Numbered from the stretch's first letter, positions 51,813 to 61,894 are shown. The stretch is DNA of 64,000 nucleotides from Planctomycetota bacterium (GCA_016709145.1 JADJEK010000009.1:1-64000); one strand, 5' to 3'. A program made the numbers and translations. Notes: generated by a model not told the origin, from the sequence alone.

Positions 51813-53855
51813 ATGAGCACGCCCACCGACAAGAGCACGGGACCGGTCGTCGGCCCCGAGCGCACGATCGACGAAGTGACCGTGAAGGGAGTGCTGCTCG
51901 GGCTCGTGCTCGCGGCGCTGCTCGCGGCCGCGAACGCCTACCTCGGCCTGCGCGTCGGCATGACGGTCGCCGCGTCGATCCCGGCCGCCGCGGTCTCGCT
52001 CGGCGTGCTGCGGATGTTCAAGCGCTCGACGATCCTCGAGAACAACCAGGTCCAGACCATCGCCTCGGCCGGCGCATCGGTCGTGTCCGGCGTGATCTTC
52101 ACGATCCCCGCGCTGGTGATGATGGGGGCGTGGGACAGCTATCGGTTCTGGCCGATCGTGGGGCTCGCGTCGCTCGGTGGTGTCCTCGGCGTCGTGTTCT
52201 CGGTGCCGCTGCGGCGAGCGCTGATCGTCGACATGAACCTTGCGTTCCCCGAGGGCGTCGCAACCGCCGAGGTCTTGAAGACCGGACCGGTCGACACCGC
52301 GACCGACGTCGCGAAGGACAGCAAGCTCGGCAAGCAGGGCTTCCGGTTGTTGCTCGAAGCCACAGGGTTCGCCGCGGCGTTCAAGCTGGTCGAGGGTGGC
52401 CTGCACTGGATGGCCGAAGGCGTCGCCACCGCAAAGCTGTGGGTGTCCGGCAAGTGGCTGTTCATGGCCGACGCGACGCTCGCGCCGTCGTTGCTCGGCG
52501 TGGGCTACCTCGTCGGACTCAACATCGGCACGCTCGTGTTCATGGGCGCGGTGATCGGCACGATCGTCGCCGTTCCGATCCACTGGTGGTTGCACACCGC
52601 GGAGGTCCTCGGCGATGCGGGGCTCGATCCGACGCTCGCGGTGTCGGCGATTCCCGCGGGCAGTTGGGAGGACATCGCCGGCGCAGCGTTCAAGGACTGC
52701 CGTCGCATCGGCGTCGGCGCGATGATCGTCGGCGGCATCTGGTCGATCCTGAATCTGTTGAAGCCCCTCGCGGCCGGCGTGCGCGCGAGCATCCAGGCGA
52801 TGAAGTCGAGCGCCGCGGGCGGCGGTGGCATCCCGCGCACCGAGCGCGACACGCCGTTCCCGATCCTGTTGATCGTGCTCGCGGTCACGGCGGTGCCGCT
52901 CTACTTCTGCTTCTACTCCGTCATCGAAGGTGTCGCGTCGCGCGAACTGGTCGCTGGCGTCATGACGCTGCTCGTGTTCGTGTTCGGCTTCCTGTTCACC
53001 GCCGTGGCCGGGTACATGGCCGGACTCGTCGGGAGTTCGAACAACCCGGTCTCTGGCGTGACGATGGCCACGGTCATTGCGTCTGCGCTCGTGTTGTCGG
53101 CGTTGATCGGGACCGACGGCAACATGGCGAAGATCGGACCGGCTGCCGTCATCGTGCTCGCGTCGATCATCTGCACCGGCGCCTGCATCGCCGGCGACAA
53201 CCTGCAAGACCTCAAGTGCGGACACGTCGTCGGCTCGACGCCGTGGAAGCAGCAAGCCTGCCTCGTACTCGGCGCCGTCGTCTCGGCGCTCGTGATCCCC
53301 GGGGTCATGGCGACGCTCGATGCGTCACAGGGCATCGGTCGCGCGGTGAAAGAAGGAGTCGAGCCGTTCGGCGCGCCGCAGGCGAACCTGATGAAGGACG
53401 TGTCGACCGCGATCTTCGGCGAAGGTCTCGACTGGCGCTTCATCGGCGTGGGCTGCGTGCTCGCCGTCGTGTTGATCGTGCTCGACAAGATCCAAGAAGC
53501 GCGCAAGTCCGACTTCCGCTTCCCGGTACTCGCGGTCGCGGTCGGCATCTATCTGCCGTTCGGACTGTCGGTGCTGATCTTCGTCGGTGGCGTCCTCAAC
53601 TGGTGGGTCAACCAAGCGTCGAGGTCGCAGCCGGCGCAGGTGCGCCAAGATCGCGAAAACGTCGGCTTGATCCTCGCGTCCGGACTCGTGACCGGTGAGT
53701 CGCTGATGGGCGTCGCCGTCGCGCTCGCGGCAGCGAACGCGAGCGCCGAGTTCATGAACTGGCGTGCGGAGTTCGCCGGTCCGCTGACGATCGTCGTCAT
53801 CGCATTGATGTGCGTCTACCTGGTCGTCCGCACGCTCAAATCGTCGCGCGCCTGA
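51813..53855 (+). CDS. OPT-family oligopeptide/metal-chelate transporter
   Basis: The 680-residue product has about 14-16 membrane segments and OPT family features: TVKGVLLGLVLAALLAAANA, then GLRVGMTVAASIPAAAVSLG and FPEGVATAEVLKTG in the first part, and GSSNNPVSGVTMATVIASA in the centre. OPT proteins take up peptides or metal chelates with protons. GGGAGGG ends 2 bases before ATG 51813. It precedes the MscS-type gene by 25 bases. Confidence 0.92.
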   Translation: MSTPTDKSTGPVVGPERTIDEVTVKGVLLGLVLAALLAAANAYLGLRVGMTVAASIPAAAVSLGVLRMFKRSTILENNQVQTIASAGASVVSGVIFTIPALVMMGAWDSYRFWPIVGLASLGGVLGVVFSVPLRRALIVDMNLAFPEGVATAEVLKTGPVDTATDVAKDSKLGKQGFRLLLEATGFAAAFKLVEGGLHWMAEGVATAKLWVSGKWLFMADATLAPSLLGVGYLVGLNIGTLVFMGAVIGTIVAVPIHWWLHTAEVLGDAGLDPTLAVSAIPAGSWEDIAGAAFKDCRRIGVGAMIVGGIWSILNLLKPLAAGVRASIQAMKSSAAGGGGIPRTERDTPFPILLIVLAVTAVPLYFCFYSVIEGVASRELVAGVMTLLVFVFGFLFTAVAGYMAGLVGSSNNPVSGVTMATVIASALVLSALIGTDGNMAKIGPAAVIVLASIICTGACIAGDNLQDLKCGHVVGSTPWKQQACLVLGAVVSALVIPGVMATLDASQGIGRAVKEGVEPFGAPQANLMKDVSTAIFGEGLDWRFIGVGCVLAVVLIVLDKIQEARKSDFRFPVLAVAVGIYLPFGLSVLIFVGGVLNWWVNQASRSQPAQVRQDRENVGLILASGLVTGESLMGVAVALAAANASAEFMNWRAEFAGPLTIVVIALMCVYLVVRTLKSSRA

Positions 53856-53880
53856 TCCACTCGCCGGAAGCTCACGCTCC

Positions 53881-55380
53881 ATGACCGACGTCGTCGTTGC
53901 CATCGTCGCTGCCTACGCGTTGCTGCTCGGCCTGAAGCTCGGGCTGCGCAGCAAGGGCGATCTGCGCACCGCGGGCCTGTTGCTCGCGTTCGCGTGGATC
54001 CCGCTGCTGGCGCTCGATCGGTGGTGGCCGAACCACTTGCCGAGCGGCGTGTGGCAAGCACCGGGCAAGGAGGTGCGCTACGTCGACCTCGCGAAGGACG
54101 CGCTGCTGATCCTCGTGGTCACGCACGTGATCGTCGCGGCGTCGAGCTGGTGGCGCTGGCGCAAGAGCGGCGAGTACTTCCTCGCGCTGCATCGCGGCGT
54201 GCTGAAGATCGGGATCATGCTGCTGCTCGTGCCGATCGCGCTGAAGTTGCGCGCGCCCGAGATCGAGTTCGGCGCGCTGCTGGCGTCGGCCACGGTCGGC
54301 TCGATCATCGTCGGTCTCGCGCTGCAAGAGACGCTCGGCAACTTGTTCGCGGGTCTCTCGCTCGAGGCCGAGAACCTCTATCGCAAGGGCGAGTACATCC
54401 AGATCGGCGACGGTGGCTTGAAGGGCGTCGTGGTCGAGAAGACCTGGCGGTCGACGCGCATCGTCACGTCCGACGGCCAGATGGTGATCGTCCCGAACAA
54501 CAAGATCGCCGGCGAAGTGATGCTGAACTACGACCGGCCGACGCCGGTCATCGCGCTGCGCATCGACATCGGCGCGAGCTACGACGATCCGCCGCTGGTG
54601 GTGAAGGAGACGCTGCTGTCGGTCGCGAACGCCGATCCCGACGTGCTCGATCAGCCGGTGCCCGAAGCGTGGACGATGAGCTACGGCGACTTCGCGATCA
54701 ACTACACGCTGCGCATCTGGATCCACGGTTACCGCAAGCATTGGACGGTCGAGGACCGCATCCGCACGAACATCTGGTACGCGTTCCGGACCAAGGGCAT
54801 CTCGATCCCGTTCCCGATCCAGACCGAGCACCAGATCGACTACACGGAGCTCAAGCAGATCGCGCAGGAGCGCCGCGACAAGACCGAGCTCGTGGTGCAC
54901 GTGCTCGAACGCAACGCGACGTTCCTGTCGAACACGACGCCGTCGGACCGCACGTTCCTGGCCGAGAACGCGATGCTCGTCACGTTCGAACCGGGTCACG
55001 CGATCGTGAAGAGAGGCGAGCGATCGGACGCGATCTACTTCGTGCGGTTCGGGAATTGCGAAGTCACGCTGCAAGACGGCAGCACGCGCACGATCGAGTC
55101 CGGCAACTTCTTCGGTGAGATCGGCGTGTTGCGCGGCGTGCCGCGCACCACGAACGTGGTCGCCGGACCCGAGGGCGCGGAAGTGATCCGCGTCGGCGGC
55201 GAGGCCTTGCTCGATTTGTGCACGCGGCGCGCGGAGCTGCGTGCCGATCTCGACAAGACCACGACGCAGCGCCTCACGGAGTTGCGTGGCGCGACGGTCG
55301 ACTCGATCACGCCGCAGCCGCCGGGCATCTCGTTCGGTCAATTGGTGAAGGCGGCGTTGCGCGCGCTGTTGCCGTGGTGA
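53881..55380 (+). CDS. MscS-type channel with C-terminal cyclic-nucleotide-binding domain
   Basis: The 499-residue product has three to four membrane segments in residues 1-170. The pore helix region is LLASATVGSIIVGLALQETL, followed by GNLFAGLSLEAENLYRKGEY and the MscS beta domain (VVEKTWRSTRIVTSDGQMVI). Residues 350-470 form a CRP-like cyclic-nucleotide-binding domain with the phosphate-binding cassette NFFGEIGVLRGVPRTTNV. This is the bCNG layout, a channel gated by cyclic nucleotides rather than by tension. It is 4 bases from the downstream glycosyltransferase gene. Confidence 0.92.
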   Translation: MTDVVVAIVAAYALLLGLKLGLRSKGDLRTAGLLLAFAWIPLLALDRWWPNHLPSGVWQAPGKEVRYVDLAKDALLILVVTHVIVAASSWWRWRKSGEYFLALHRGVLKIGIMLLLVPIALKLRAPEIEFGALLASATVGSIIVGLALQETLGNLFAGLSLEAENLYRKGEYIQIGDGGLKGVVVEKTWRSTRIVTSDGQMVIVPNNKIAGEVMLNYDRPTPVIALRIDIGASYDDPPLVVKETLLSVANADPDVLDQPVPEAWTMSYGDFAINYTLRIWIHGYRKHWTVEDRIRTNIWYAFRTKGISIPFPIQTEHQIDYTELKQIAQERRDKTELVVHVLERNATFLSNTTPSDRTFLAENAMLVTFEPGHAIVKRGERSDAIYFVRFGNCEVTLQDGSTRTIESGNFFGEIGVLRGVPRTTNVVAGPEGAEVIRVGGEALLDLCTRRAELRADLDKTTTQRLTELRGATVDSITPQPPGISFGQLVKAALRALLPW

Positions 55381-55384
55381 CCGC

Positions 55385-56980
55385 ATGAACGCGGGAGCCG
55401 CAACGCCGCTGTCCGGTCCATTTCGGCTCGTGGCCTGGCTGGTGTTGTGCTTGGGCGTCGGCTTCGGCGCGTGGTCGACGTGGGTGCCGGTGACCGAGCC
55501 GTTCCGCTTCGGCTTCCTCGCGCACAACGCGGCGCGCTACGCGCTCGCGGGGCGCAACTACGTCCGCGACGGCTTCCTCGCGCACGGCGGCGTGCCGAAC
55601 CTCACGCCGGGACGTGTGCCGCGCGACGTGAACGATCCGGACGACGTCCCGCCACGTATCCCGTACGTCCATCATCCGCCGCTGACGCCGGTCGTGGTCG
55701 GTCTCGCATTCGCCGTCCTCGGCGAGAGCGAGCGTTCGGCGCAATTGCCGTTCTGGATCGCGGGCGTGTGCGTGCCGCTGCTGCTGTTCGTGCTCGCGCG
55801 GCGGCTGTTGCGCGGCATCGGTCCGTTCGTGGCGGCCGCGGTCTGCGGCGCGTTGCCGATCGCCGTGATCTATGGCGGCCACGTCGATCCGCAAGGGCCG
55901 TTCGTCGTGCTCGGCGTCCTCGCGATGTTGCTCGGTTGGCTGCGTTGTCGCGCGCGCGACGGCTCGAGTTGGCCATGGCTCGCGGCCGGCGGATTGCTGC
56001 TCGGGCTGCTCTCCGACTGGTCGGCGGCCTACGCGGCGGGATTCCTCGCGCTCGCCGAGTTCGCACGCCGCGGCACGCGCACGGATCGTCGCGTGCTGTG
56101 GCTGCCCGTGCTGTGCATCGCGTTCGTGCTCGCATTCGTCGTGTGGATCCGCGCGAGCGGTCTGTCGGTCGGCGGCGATTTCACCGGCTCGGCCGGGATC
56201 CGTTCGTGGAGTGCGTTGACGCTGCCCGGAGTGAAGCTCGGCGCCGAACTCGCGAAGTGGTTCGGTGGCGTCGTGGCGATGTTCACGCCCGCGGCGCTCG
56301 CACTCACGGTCCTCGCCGCGATCCCGGCATTGCGCCGTCCTGCACGGTTTCAGGACTCGGAGTTCGAACGCGTCGTCGCGGTGTTGCTCGCGACCGGCGT
56401 CGCGCACGTCGTGTTGTTCCCGGCCGGCGCATTCATCCACGACTACTGGACGTTCTTGTTGGTGCCCGGTGTCGCGCTCGCGTGCGGCGCGGTCGTCGAG
56501 GCGTTGCGCGCGTCGGCGGAGCGCCGGTTCGGCGAGGGCTTCGGTGTGTTGGTCGTTCTCGCCCTGCTCGCGGCGATCGGCGTGTCCGCGGTCGCGTCGC
56601 GCGAAGCGTGGTACGGCCGCGAGGGCGACCCCAGGCACGGCATCCACGTGCAGATCGGCACGCAGGTCCGCGGTTCGATCGCGCAGACCGAGCGCGTGCT
56701 GACGAACATCCCGTTCTACAACCCGACGCGATCCGACCTGCTCGTCTACCCCGAGTTCAGCTTCGCTGCCGATCGCGTGGTGCGCGGCAACGTCCTGACC
56801 GAAGCCGATGTCGAACGAGCCATCGCGGAGGAAGGCCCGTTCGACGTGTACTTGTCGGCGACGTGGACCGGGGTCGGCGAAGCTCCGGTCGTCGCCGCAT
56901 TGGCGAGCAAGTACCCGGAGCGCGCCGGCTACGTCATGGGGCAGCGGGTCCGCATCTTCGAGTTGACGAAGTCGCGGTGA
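55385..56980 (+). CDS. PMT/ArnT-type membrane glycosyltransferase-like protein
   Basis: The 531-residue product has about 11 membrane segments and an outer C-terminal part of about 130 residues. The first loop after helix 1 (PVTEPFRFGFLAHNAARYAL) and the VHHPPLTPVVVGLAFAVLGE segment match the GT39/GT83 pattern of dolichyl- or undecaprenyl-phosphate sugar transferases. A conserved acidic residue (Glu in VTEPF) is present; the second Asp is uncertain. It follows the MscS-type gene by 4 bases. The substrate is unknown. Confidence 0.75.
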   Translation: MNAGAATPLSGPFRLVAWLVLCLGVGFGAWSTWVPVTEPFRFGFLAHNAARYALAGRNYVRDGFLAHGGVPNLTPGRVPRDVNDPDDVPPRIPYVHHPPLTPVVVGLAFAVLGESERSAQLPFWIAGVCVPLLLFVLARRLLRGIGPFVAAAVCGALPIAVIYGGHVDPQGPFVVLGVLAMLLGWLRCRARDGSSWPWLAAGGLLLGLLSDWSAAYAAGFLALAEFARRGTRTDRRVLWLPVLCIAFVLAFVVWIRASGLSVGGDFTGSAGIRSWSALTLPGVKLGAELAKWFGGVVAMFTPAALALTVLAAIPALRRPARFQDSEFERVVAVLLATGVAHVVLFPAGAFIHDYWTFLLVPGVALACGAVVEALRASAERRFGEGFGVLVVLALLAAIGVSAVASREAWYGREGDPRHGIHVQIGTQVRGSIAQTERVLTNIPFYNPTRSDLLVYPEFSFAADRVVRGNVLTEADVERAIAEEGPFDVYLSATWTGVGEAPVVAALASKYPERAGYVMGQRVRIFELTKSR

Positions 56981-57001
56981 CCGTGCGCGCGGTCGTCCGG
57001 A

Positions 57002-58285
57002 TCAGTACGACGAGTCGAGCACGGTCAACTCGGACGCGGCGCCGAATGCGCAGCCGTCGACCGACGAACAGAACGCCGCCTGCGTGAACAACGACGCAGC
57101 GTCGATGCCGGCAGGCAGCAAGGGCAGCGTCACGGGTACGCCGATCGAACCAGCGGGGCCGAGCGGAATCAGCGCCACGAACGTCGATGGCGACACGAGC
57201 GTCGATCCGAGCGGAGTGGCCGCCGGACCGGTCGCGAGCGAGGTGCCGACGAACAAGACGGCGGCGCCGTTCGCCGAACCGGTCAGCGACAACGTCGTCG
57301 ACTGCGACTCCCGAGTCGGCGACGACAGCGCGATCGAGCCGCCGCTGAAGTCGGACGTCGTGACGCTGCCGGAGACGACGTCGACCGCATTCGCGCCGAT
57401 GCCCGGGGACAGCGTCCAGAACAGGCACGAGCCGACGACGCTGCCGCCCGGGCCTCCGAGGATCGATGCGTTGCGCAGCGTCGCGGTCGAGGCGATCACG
57501 CGCAGACCCACTCCGCCGTTGCCGCCGTTGAAGCAGTAGAGCTGCGCCCGCGAACCTGCGCCGTCGCCTCCGGTCCCGCCGGTGATCGTCGACGCTTCGA
57601 GCCAAGCCGTCGCGCCCGAATCGAGCACGAGCCCCCGGCCCGCATCCGTCGGCGATGTCGGGCCGAGTTGCGTGAACGCGAAGTCCTTGCCGTCGCCGCC
57701 GACGATCGAAGCGCCGACGGCGCAGAAGTGCGAGCCGACGATCCACGCCGCGTCGCCGGTCGGAACGATCGTCTGGACGGCCGTGTCGACGTAGCCGCTC
57801 GGTCCGTTCACCGAACCGCGAATCAGATCGACCCGCACGGAGTCGATCGCGCGCAAGGCCGGCGCCGTTCCGCCGACGGTGCAGTCTTCGATCCAAACCG
57901 CGCCGTCGCAGTCGACGATCTCGAGTCCTCGCATCGACCCGATGCCGCGGAACACGACGCGCTGCCCTGCGGGGACGTCGCGCACGACGTTGTGGAACGA
58001 CTGCGGACCCATGCTCGCGCTGAACGAGAACGGCGCCGACAGGTGCACGATCGCGCCGGCATCCGCGACCAGCGTGATCCCCTTTCCCGCGATCGTGACG
58101 GATCCGTACGCGCCTTGGCGGAACAGGATCACGTCACCGGGGGCGGCGGCGTCGACGGCCGCTTGGGCACTGGTGAAGTCGACGCCGGGCCCGGGCGCGA
58201 ACGAGACGACGTGGACGGTCGCGGCGAAGCTCGACGCCGGGAAGCTGGCGAAGCTCGCCGCGAGGAACAGGTGGCGTAGACGCAT
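57002..58285 (-). CDS. Secreted right-handed beta-helix protein
   Basis: The 427-residue product has a signal peptide (HLFLAASFASFPASSFA). A parallel beta-helix repeat region follows: DFTSAQAAVDAAAPGDVILF as the start, then repeated strands such as GLEIVDCDGAVWIEDCTVGG and LVLDSGATAWLEASTITGGT, rich in Gly, Thr and Ser. Cys residues are spread through it. This fold is found in surface polysaccharide-acting or adhesive proteins; no catalytic residues could be assigned. It converges on the glycosyltransferase gene (21 bases) and diverges from the next sigma factor. Confidence 0.78.
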   Translation of the reverse strand: MRLRHLFLAASFASFPASSFAATVHVVSFAPGPGVDFTSAQAAVDAAAPGDVILFRQGAYGSVTIAGKGITLVADAGAIVHLSAPFSFSASMGPQSFHNVVRDVPAGQRVVFRGIGSMRGLEIVDCDGAVWIEDCTVGGTAPALRAIDSVRVDLIRGSVNGPSGYVDTAVQTIVPTGDAAWIVGSHFCAVGASIVGGDGKDFAFTQLGPTSPTDAGRGLVLDSGATAWLEASTITGGTGGDGAGSRAQLYCFNGGNGGVGLRVIASTATLRNASILGGPGGSVVGSCLFWTLSPGIGANAVDVVSGSVTTSDFSGGSIALSSPTRESQSTTLSLTGSANGAAVLFVGTSLATGPAATPLGSTLVSPSTFVALIPLGPAGSIGVPVTLPLLPAGIDAASLFTQAAFCSSVDGCAFGAASELTVLDSSY

Positions 58286-58486
58286 GGCCGACTCCTTGGG
58301 GACGGCATTCGCGCCTGCGGCAAGGCAGACCGTCCCGAGGCGAAACGGAAAGTGGCGAATCCCTGGGTCAGCAATTCTCGGATTCTCGAACGACGAGGTT
58401 CGGATCGTAGCGGGCCCTCGAATGCAACGCTGCGCGCGCGTGCCCGCCCCTTGCGTTGTCGGGTCGTCGTGCCGTGGAATCGGCGC

Positions 58487-59092
58487 ATGGCTGACATCAC
58501 GGCGCTGCTCCAGCGCATGCGCGACGGAGATCGCGACGCGGCGGACCTGCTGCTACGCACCGTCTACGACCAATTGAAAGCGATGGCCGCGTCGCACGGC
58601 CCCGCACTGCGTGGTCGCTTCGGCGCGACTCCGACCCTGGGTCCGACCGCGCTCGTGCATGAAGCTTGGGTGAAGCTCGCAGGCGGCAGCCACGGCAACT
58701 ACGAGGATCGTCGGCACTTCTTCGCCGTCGCAGCGAGCGCGATGCGCAGCGTCCTCGTCGACCATTCGCGCGCTCGCGCCGCGTTGAAGCGCGGGGGAGA
58801 TCGCGTCGCCGCTGCGTCGACGTCGTCCGGTGCGAGCGTCGTCGACGATGCCGCCGTCGTCTGTGGCATCCACGATGCGCTGGAACAGCTCGAACGCGTG
58901 GATCCCGAACTCGTCCGCATCGTCGAACTGCGTTTCTTCCTCGGCCTCGGCGTGCAAGAGACGGCCGCGACGTTGGGCACTTCGGAGTCGACGGTGAAGC
59001 GGCAATCGCGCCTCGCACGCATGTTCCTGCGGAGGTCGCTCGATCCGATCGAGACCGACCCAGACCGCGACGACACGGAAACTCGAACGTGA
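58487..59092 (+). CDS. ECF sigma factor of the TIGR02999 type
   Basis: The 201-residue product has the family N-terminus ADITALLQRMRDGDRDAADL, then LLRTVYDQLKAMAASHGPAL, PTALVHEAWVKLAGGSHGNY and DRRHFFAVAASAMRSVLVDH in region 2. Region 4 is VELRFFLGLGVQETAATLGT with STVKRQSRLARMFLRRS. TIGR02999 sigma factors in planctomycetes and acidobacteria are commonly coupled to Ser/Thr kinases. It overlaps the kinase gene by 4 bases (GTGA). The frame is open 45 codons upstream; ATG 58487 matches the family start. Confidence 0.93.
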   Translation: MADITALLQRMRDGDRDAADLLLRTVYDQLKAMAASHGPALRGRFGATPTLGPTALVHEAWVKLAGGSHGNYEDRRHFFAVAASAMRSVLVDHSRARAALKRGGDRVAAASTSSGASVVDDAAVVCGIHDALEQLERVDPELVRIVELRFFLGLGVQETAATLGTSESTVKRQSRLARMFLRRSLDPIETDPDRDDTETRT

Positions 59093-61701
59093 ACGGCCCG
59101 TCGTGGGCGGCCGCCAAGTCGATCCTCGACCGCGCTCTGGAGCTCGACGCGCTCTCGCGCGCGGAGTTCGTGTCGGCGACGTGCGAGGAGCCGGCTCTGC
59201 GCGCGGAAGTCTCGGCGTGGCTCGCGTACGACGACGGCGACGAGGGCGACGACGCCTGGTGCGCGGTCGGAGCGCGCGTGCGTGTGGCCGCGTTGAACGG
59301 TGCGCTCGTGGGGCCGCCGTCGCGCGTGGGCCGCTATGCCGTCGTACGCGAGCTCGCGTCCGGCGGCATGGGCGTCGTGTACGAAGCCGTGCAAGACGAA
59401 CCGCAACGGCACGTCGCACTGAAGGTGTTGCGTGGTGCCATCGGTTCCGGAGCGTCGTTCGCGCGCTTCGAACGCGAGGCGAAGGTCCTTGCGCTGCTCG
59501 ACCACCCCGTCATCGCGCGCATCTACGAGGCCGGCACACACGTCGATGCGAGCGCGGGCGTGAGCGCGAGGCTGCCGTACATCGCGATGGAGCTGGTCCC
59601 CGGCGCACGGGACGTGCTGTCCCACGCGCGTGCGGTGAACGCGACTCGCGATCAGTGCATCGATCTCCTGCTGCCGGTTTGCGACGCGGTCGGATTCGCG
59701 CACGAACACGGCGTCGTGCACCGCGACCTGAAGCCGTCGAACGTGCTCGTCGGCGCGGACGGCCGAGTGCGCGTGATCGACTTCGGCATCGCGCGCATGT
59801 TCGACGACCCGTCGATGACGCGCAGCGGCGAATTGCTCGGCACGCTGCGCTACATGAGCGCGGAACAGCTCGACGGCGGCGCCGATCGAGTCGGCCCACC
59901 CTCGGACGTGTACGCACTCGGACTGATCCTGCACGAGTTGGTGTTTTGGCAGAGCCCGTCTCCCGGCAACGGCGCGAGTCTCGCCGAGTGTGTCGCACAG
60001 AGTCGGCGCCTGCCGACGCGACCGCGCTCGCTCGACCCCACGATCTCGAAGGATCTCGAGAGCATCTTGCTGAAGGCGTTGGATCCCGACCCGGCGCGGC
60101 GTTACTCGACCGCGAGGGGACTCGCGCAAGACCTGAGTGCGTTGCGCCGCGGCGAGCCGACCCTGGCGCGCGATCAGGGACCGCTCGAGCGGTTGTGGCG
60201 CATGGCCGCTCTGCACCGCGTCGAAGTCGCGTGGATCGCGGCGTTCGTCGTCGTATTGATCGCCGGTGGCATCACGTCGACGTGGGGCTGGTGGCGAGCC
60301 ACCGTGGCCCGCGAGGACGCGCGGCGCGCTCAACTCGACGCCGAACGTCACAGCGTCGACGCCGTCGCGGTCGCCGCGTTCCTCGGCGACGTGTTCGCGG
60401 GCGCGAGTCCGCGGGAAGGACGGAACGACATCACCGTCCGCGACGCGATGGAGCGTGCGGCGCCGTGGATCGACGAGCGATTCGCGGACCGGCCCGGAGT
60501 CCGCGCCACGCTGCACACGAGGTTCGCGGACGTGTTCAGCGATCTCGGCGTGCCGTCGCATGCCATCGAGCACTATCGCGCGGCAGCGGCCGCGCTCGAC
60601 GACGCGCCGACGTCGACGTCGCGAGATCGCATCGTGCTCACGCGGCAGCTCGCTCGGGCGCTGCTCGACTCCGGCGCGATCGCGGAGGCCATGGTGATGG
60701 CCGAGTCGATCGCCGGGGATTGGCGCGCGGGAACTCCGGTGGCCGGGATCGACGAGCTCTGGGCGCGCGACATCGTCGCGCAGTGTCTGCGTCTCCAGCA
60801 GCGGTACGACGAAGCCGTGGTCCTCCATCGCCAATTGGTCGACCTCGCGGAAGCGGGACGATTCGATGACGCAGTCGTGGACCTCTTGCGCGGTTCGTGC
60901 GCGGTCGCGTTGCGCCGACAGGGCGCGCCGTCGGAAGCGATCGCGCTGCTCCAAAACATGTCGCGGTTGCGTGGGCGCGAACAACCGTCCCCCGACGAAC
61001 GGGACACCGGTGCATTGGTCGAGTGGACGAACCTCGCGATGGCGCTGATCGACGCGGGGGAGCTCGACCGCGCCGAGCGCATCCTCGGCATCGTGCATCC
61101 GCGACAGGTGGAGTTGCTCGGCCATGGGCATCCGGCGCCGCGGATGACTCTCGGCGCCCGTGCGTACGCGATCGCGAGCACCGGCCGGATCGAGGAGGCG
61201 CAAGCGCTCTACGATCGGGCCGTCGCCGCGGCACGAGACCTCGGGGACCTTCGCCAAGTCACGCTGTTGCGGACGAACTTCAGCTCGCTGTTGTTGCGAC
61301 TGCGGCGGTTCGCGGACGCCGAGCGCGAAGCGGCCGCGGCGGACGATTCCGCCCGGGAATGCGCCGACGACGCGCTGCGGCTGGAAGCGGTGCCCGTGCT
61401 CGCTCAATCGCTCGGGGAACAAGGCAAGTACGCCGAGGCGGCCGAGGCGTTCGCGGAGTGCGCAGCGTTGTCTTGCGCCGTGCTCGGTCCGGACGCAAGG
61501 ACCACGATGATCATGCGATACAACCACGCGCGCATGGTGGCCTCGTGCGGGCGGCGCGTCGAATCGAAGGGCTTGGTGGAGGCGCTGCTCGCCGACCCCG
61601 CGATCGACCCTGAGACTCGGCGGCGCGCGATCGAAGCGCTCGGCGACCTGAATGCGGCACTGGCGCGCACCGATGCGCCGGCCGATCCGGGCTCCCGTTG
61701 A
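59089..61701 (+). CDS. Membrane Ser/Thr protein kinase with C-terminal TPR region
   Basis: The 870-residue product has a Hanks-type kinase domain (about 82-350): glycine loop LASGGMGVVYEA, Lys112, catalytic HRDLKPSN (Asp213) and DFGIAR (Asp231). A juxtamembrane segment, one membrane helix (about 383-403, IAAFVVVLIAGGITSTWGWW) and an outer TPR-rich region (about 440-860) follow. All kinase residues are intact. The GTG start overlaps the sigma stop codon, so the kinase and the ECF factor form one unit; the kinase probably regulates the sigma factor by phosphorylation, as shown for some STK-coupled ECFs. Confidence 0.92.
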   Translation: MNGPSWAAAKSILDRALELDALSRAEFVSATCEEPALRAEVSAWLAYDDGDEGDDAWCAVGARVRVAALNGALVGPPSRVGRYAVVRELASGGMGVVYEAVQDEPQRHVALKVLRGAIGSGASFARFEREAKVLALLDHPVIARIYEAGTHVDASAGVSARLPYIAMELVPGARDVLSHARAVNATRDQCIDLLLPVCDAVGFAHEHGVVHRDLKPSNVLVGADGRVRVIDFGIARMFDDPSMTRSGELLGTLRYMSAEQLDGGADRVGPPSDVYALGLILHELVFWQSPSPGNGASLAECVAQSRRLPTRPRSLDPTISKDLESILLKALDPDPARRYSTARGLAQDLSALRRGEPTLARDQGPLERLWRMAALHRVEVAWIAAFVVVLIAGGITSTWGWWRATVAREDARRAQLDAERHSVDAVAVAAFLGDVFAGASPREGRNDITVRDAMERAAPWIDERFADRPGVRATLHTRFADVFSDLGVPSHAIEHYRAAAAALDDAPTSTSRDRIVLTRQLARALLDSGAIAEAMVMAESIAGDWRAGTPVAGIDELWARDIVAQCLRLQQRYDEAVVLHRQLVDLAEAGRFDDAVVDLLRGSCAVALRRQGAPSEAIALLQNMSRLRGREQPSPDERDTGALVEWTNLAMALIDAGELDRAERILGIVHPRQVELLGHGHPAPRMTLGARAYAIASTGRIEEAQALYDRAVAAARDLGDLRQVTLLRTNFSSLLLRLRRFADAEREAAAADDSARECADDALRLEAVPVLAQSLGEQGKYAEAAEAFAECAALSCAVLGPDARTTMIMRYNHARMVASCGRRVESKGLVEALLADPAIDPETRRRAIEALGDLNAALARTDAPADPGSR

Positions 61702-61894
61702 GTCGAGCGCCGCGTCCGGAACGGATCGCGGATTCGACCGTGACGGATGCGAAGTCACCGTTCCGGGGACCCGTGCGTCGTGGCGCTCCATTTGGGCTCC
61801 CCTGCGGCGTTTGAGCACTCGCCTTGCCCGTGCCCGGGATCGTGGGGTAAGCTCCGCGCTTTCCGTCCCCTGTCCCGAACTCGGAGTGCGCGCG

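Noticed and set aside
53881..55380. CRP/FNR-type transcription factor
   Set aside because: The CRP-like part is only the cyclic-nucleotide-binding domain at the C-terminus of a membrane channel, with no helix-turn-helix.
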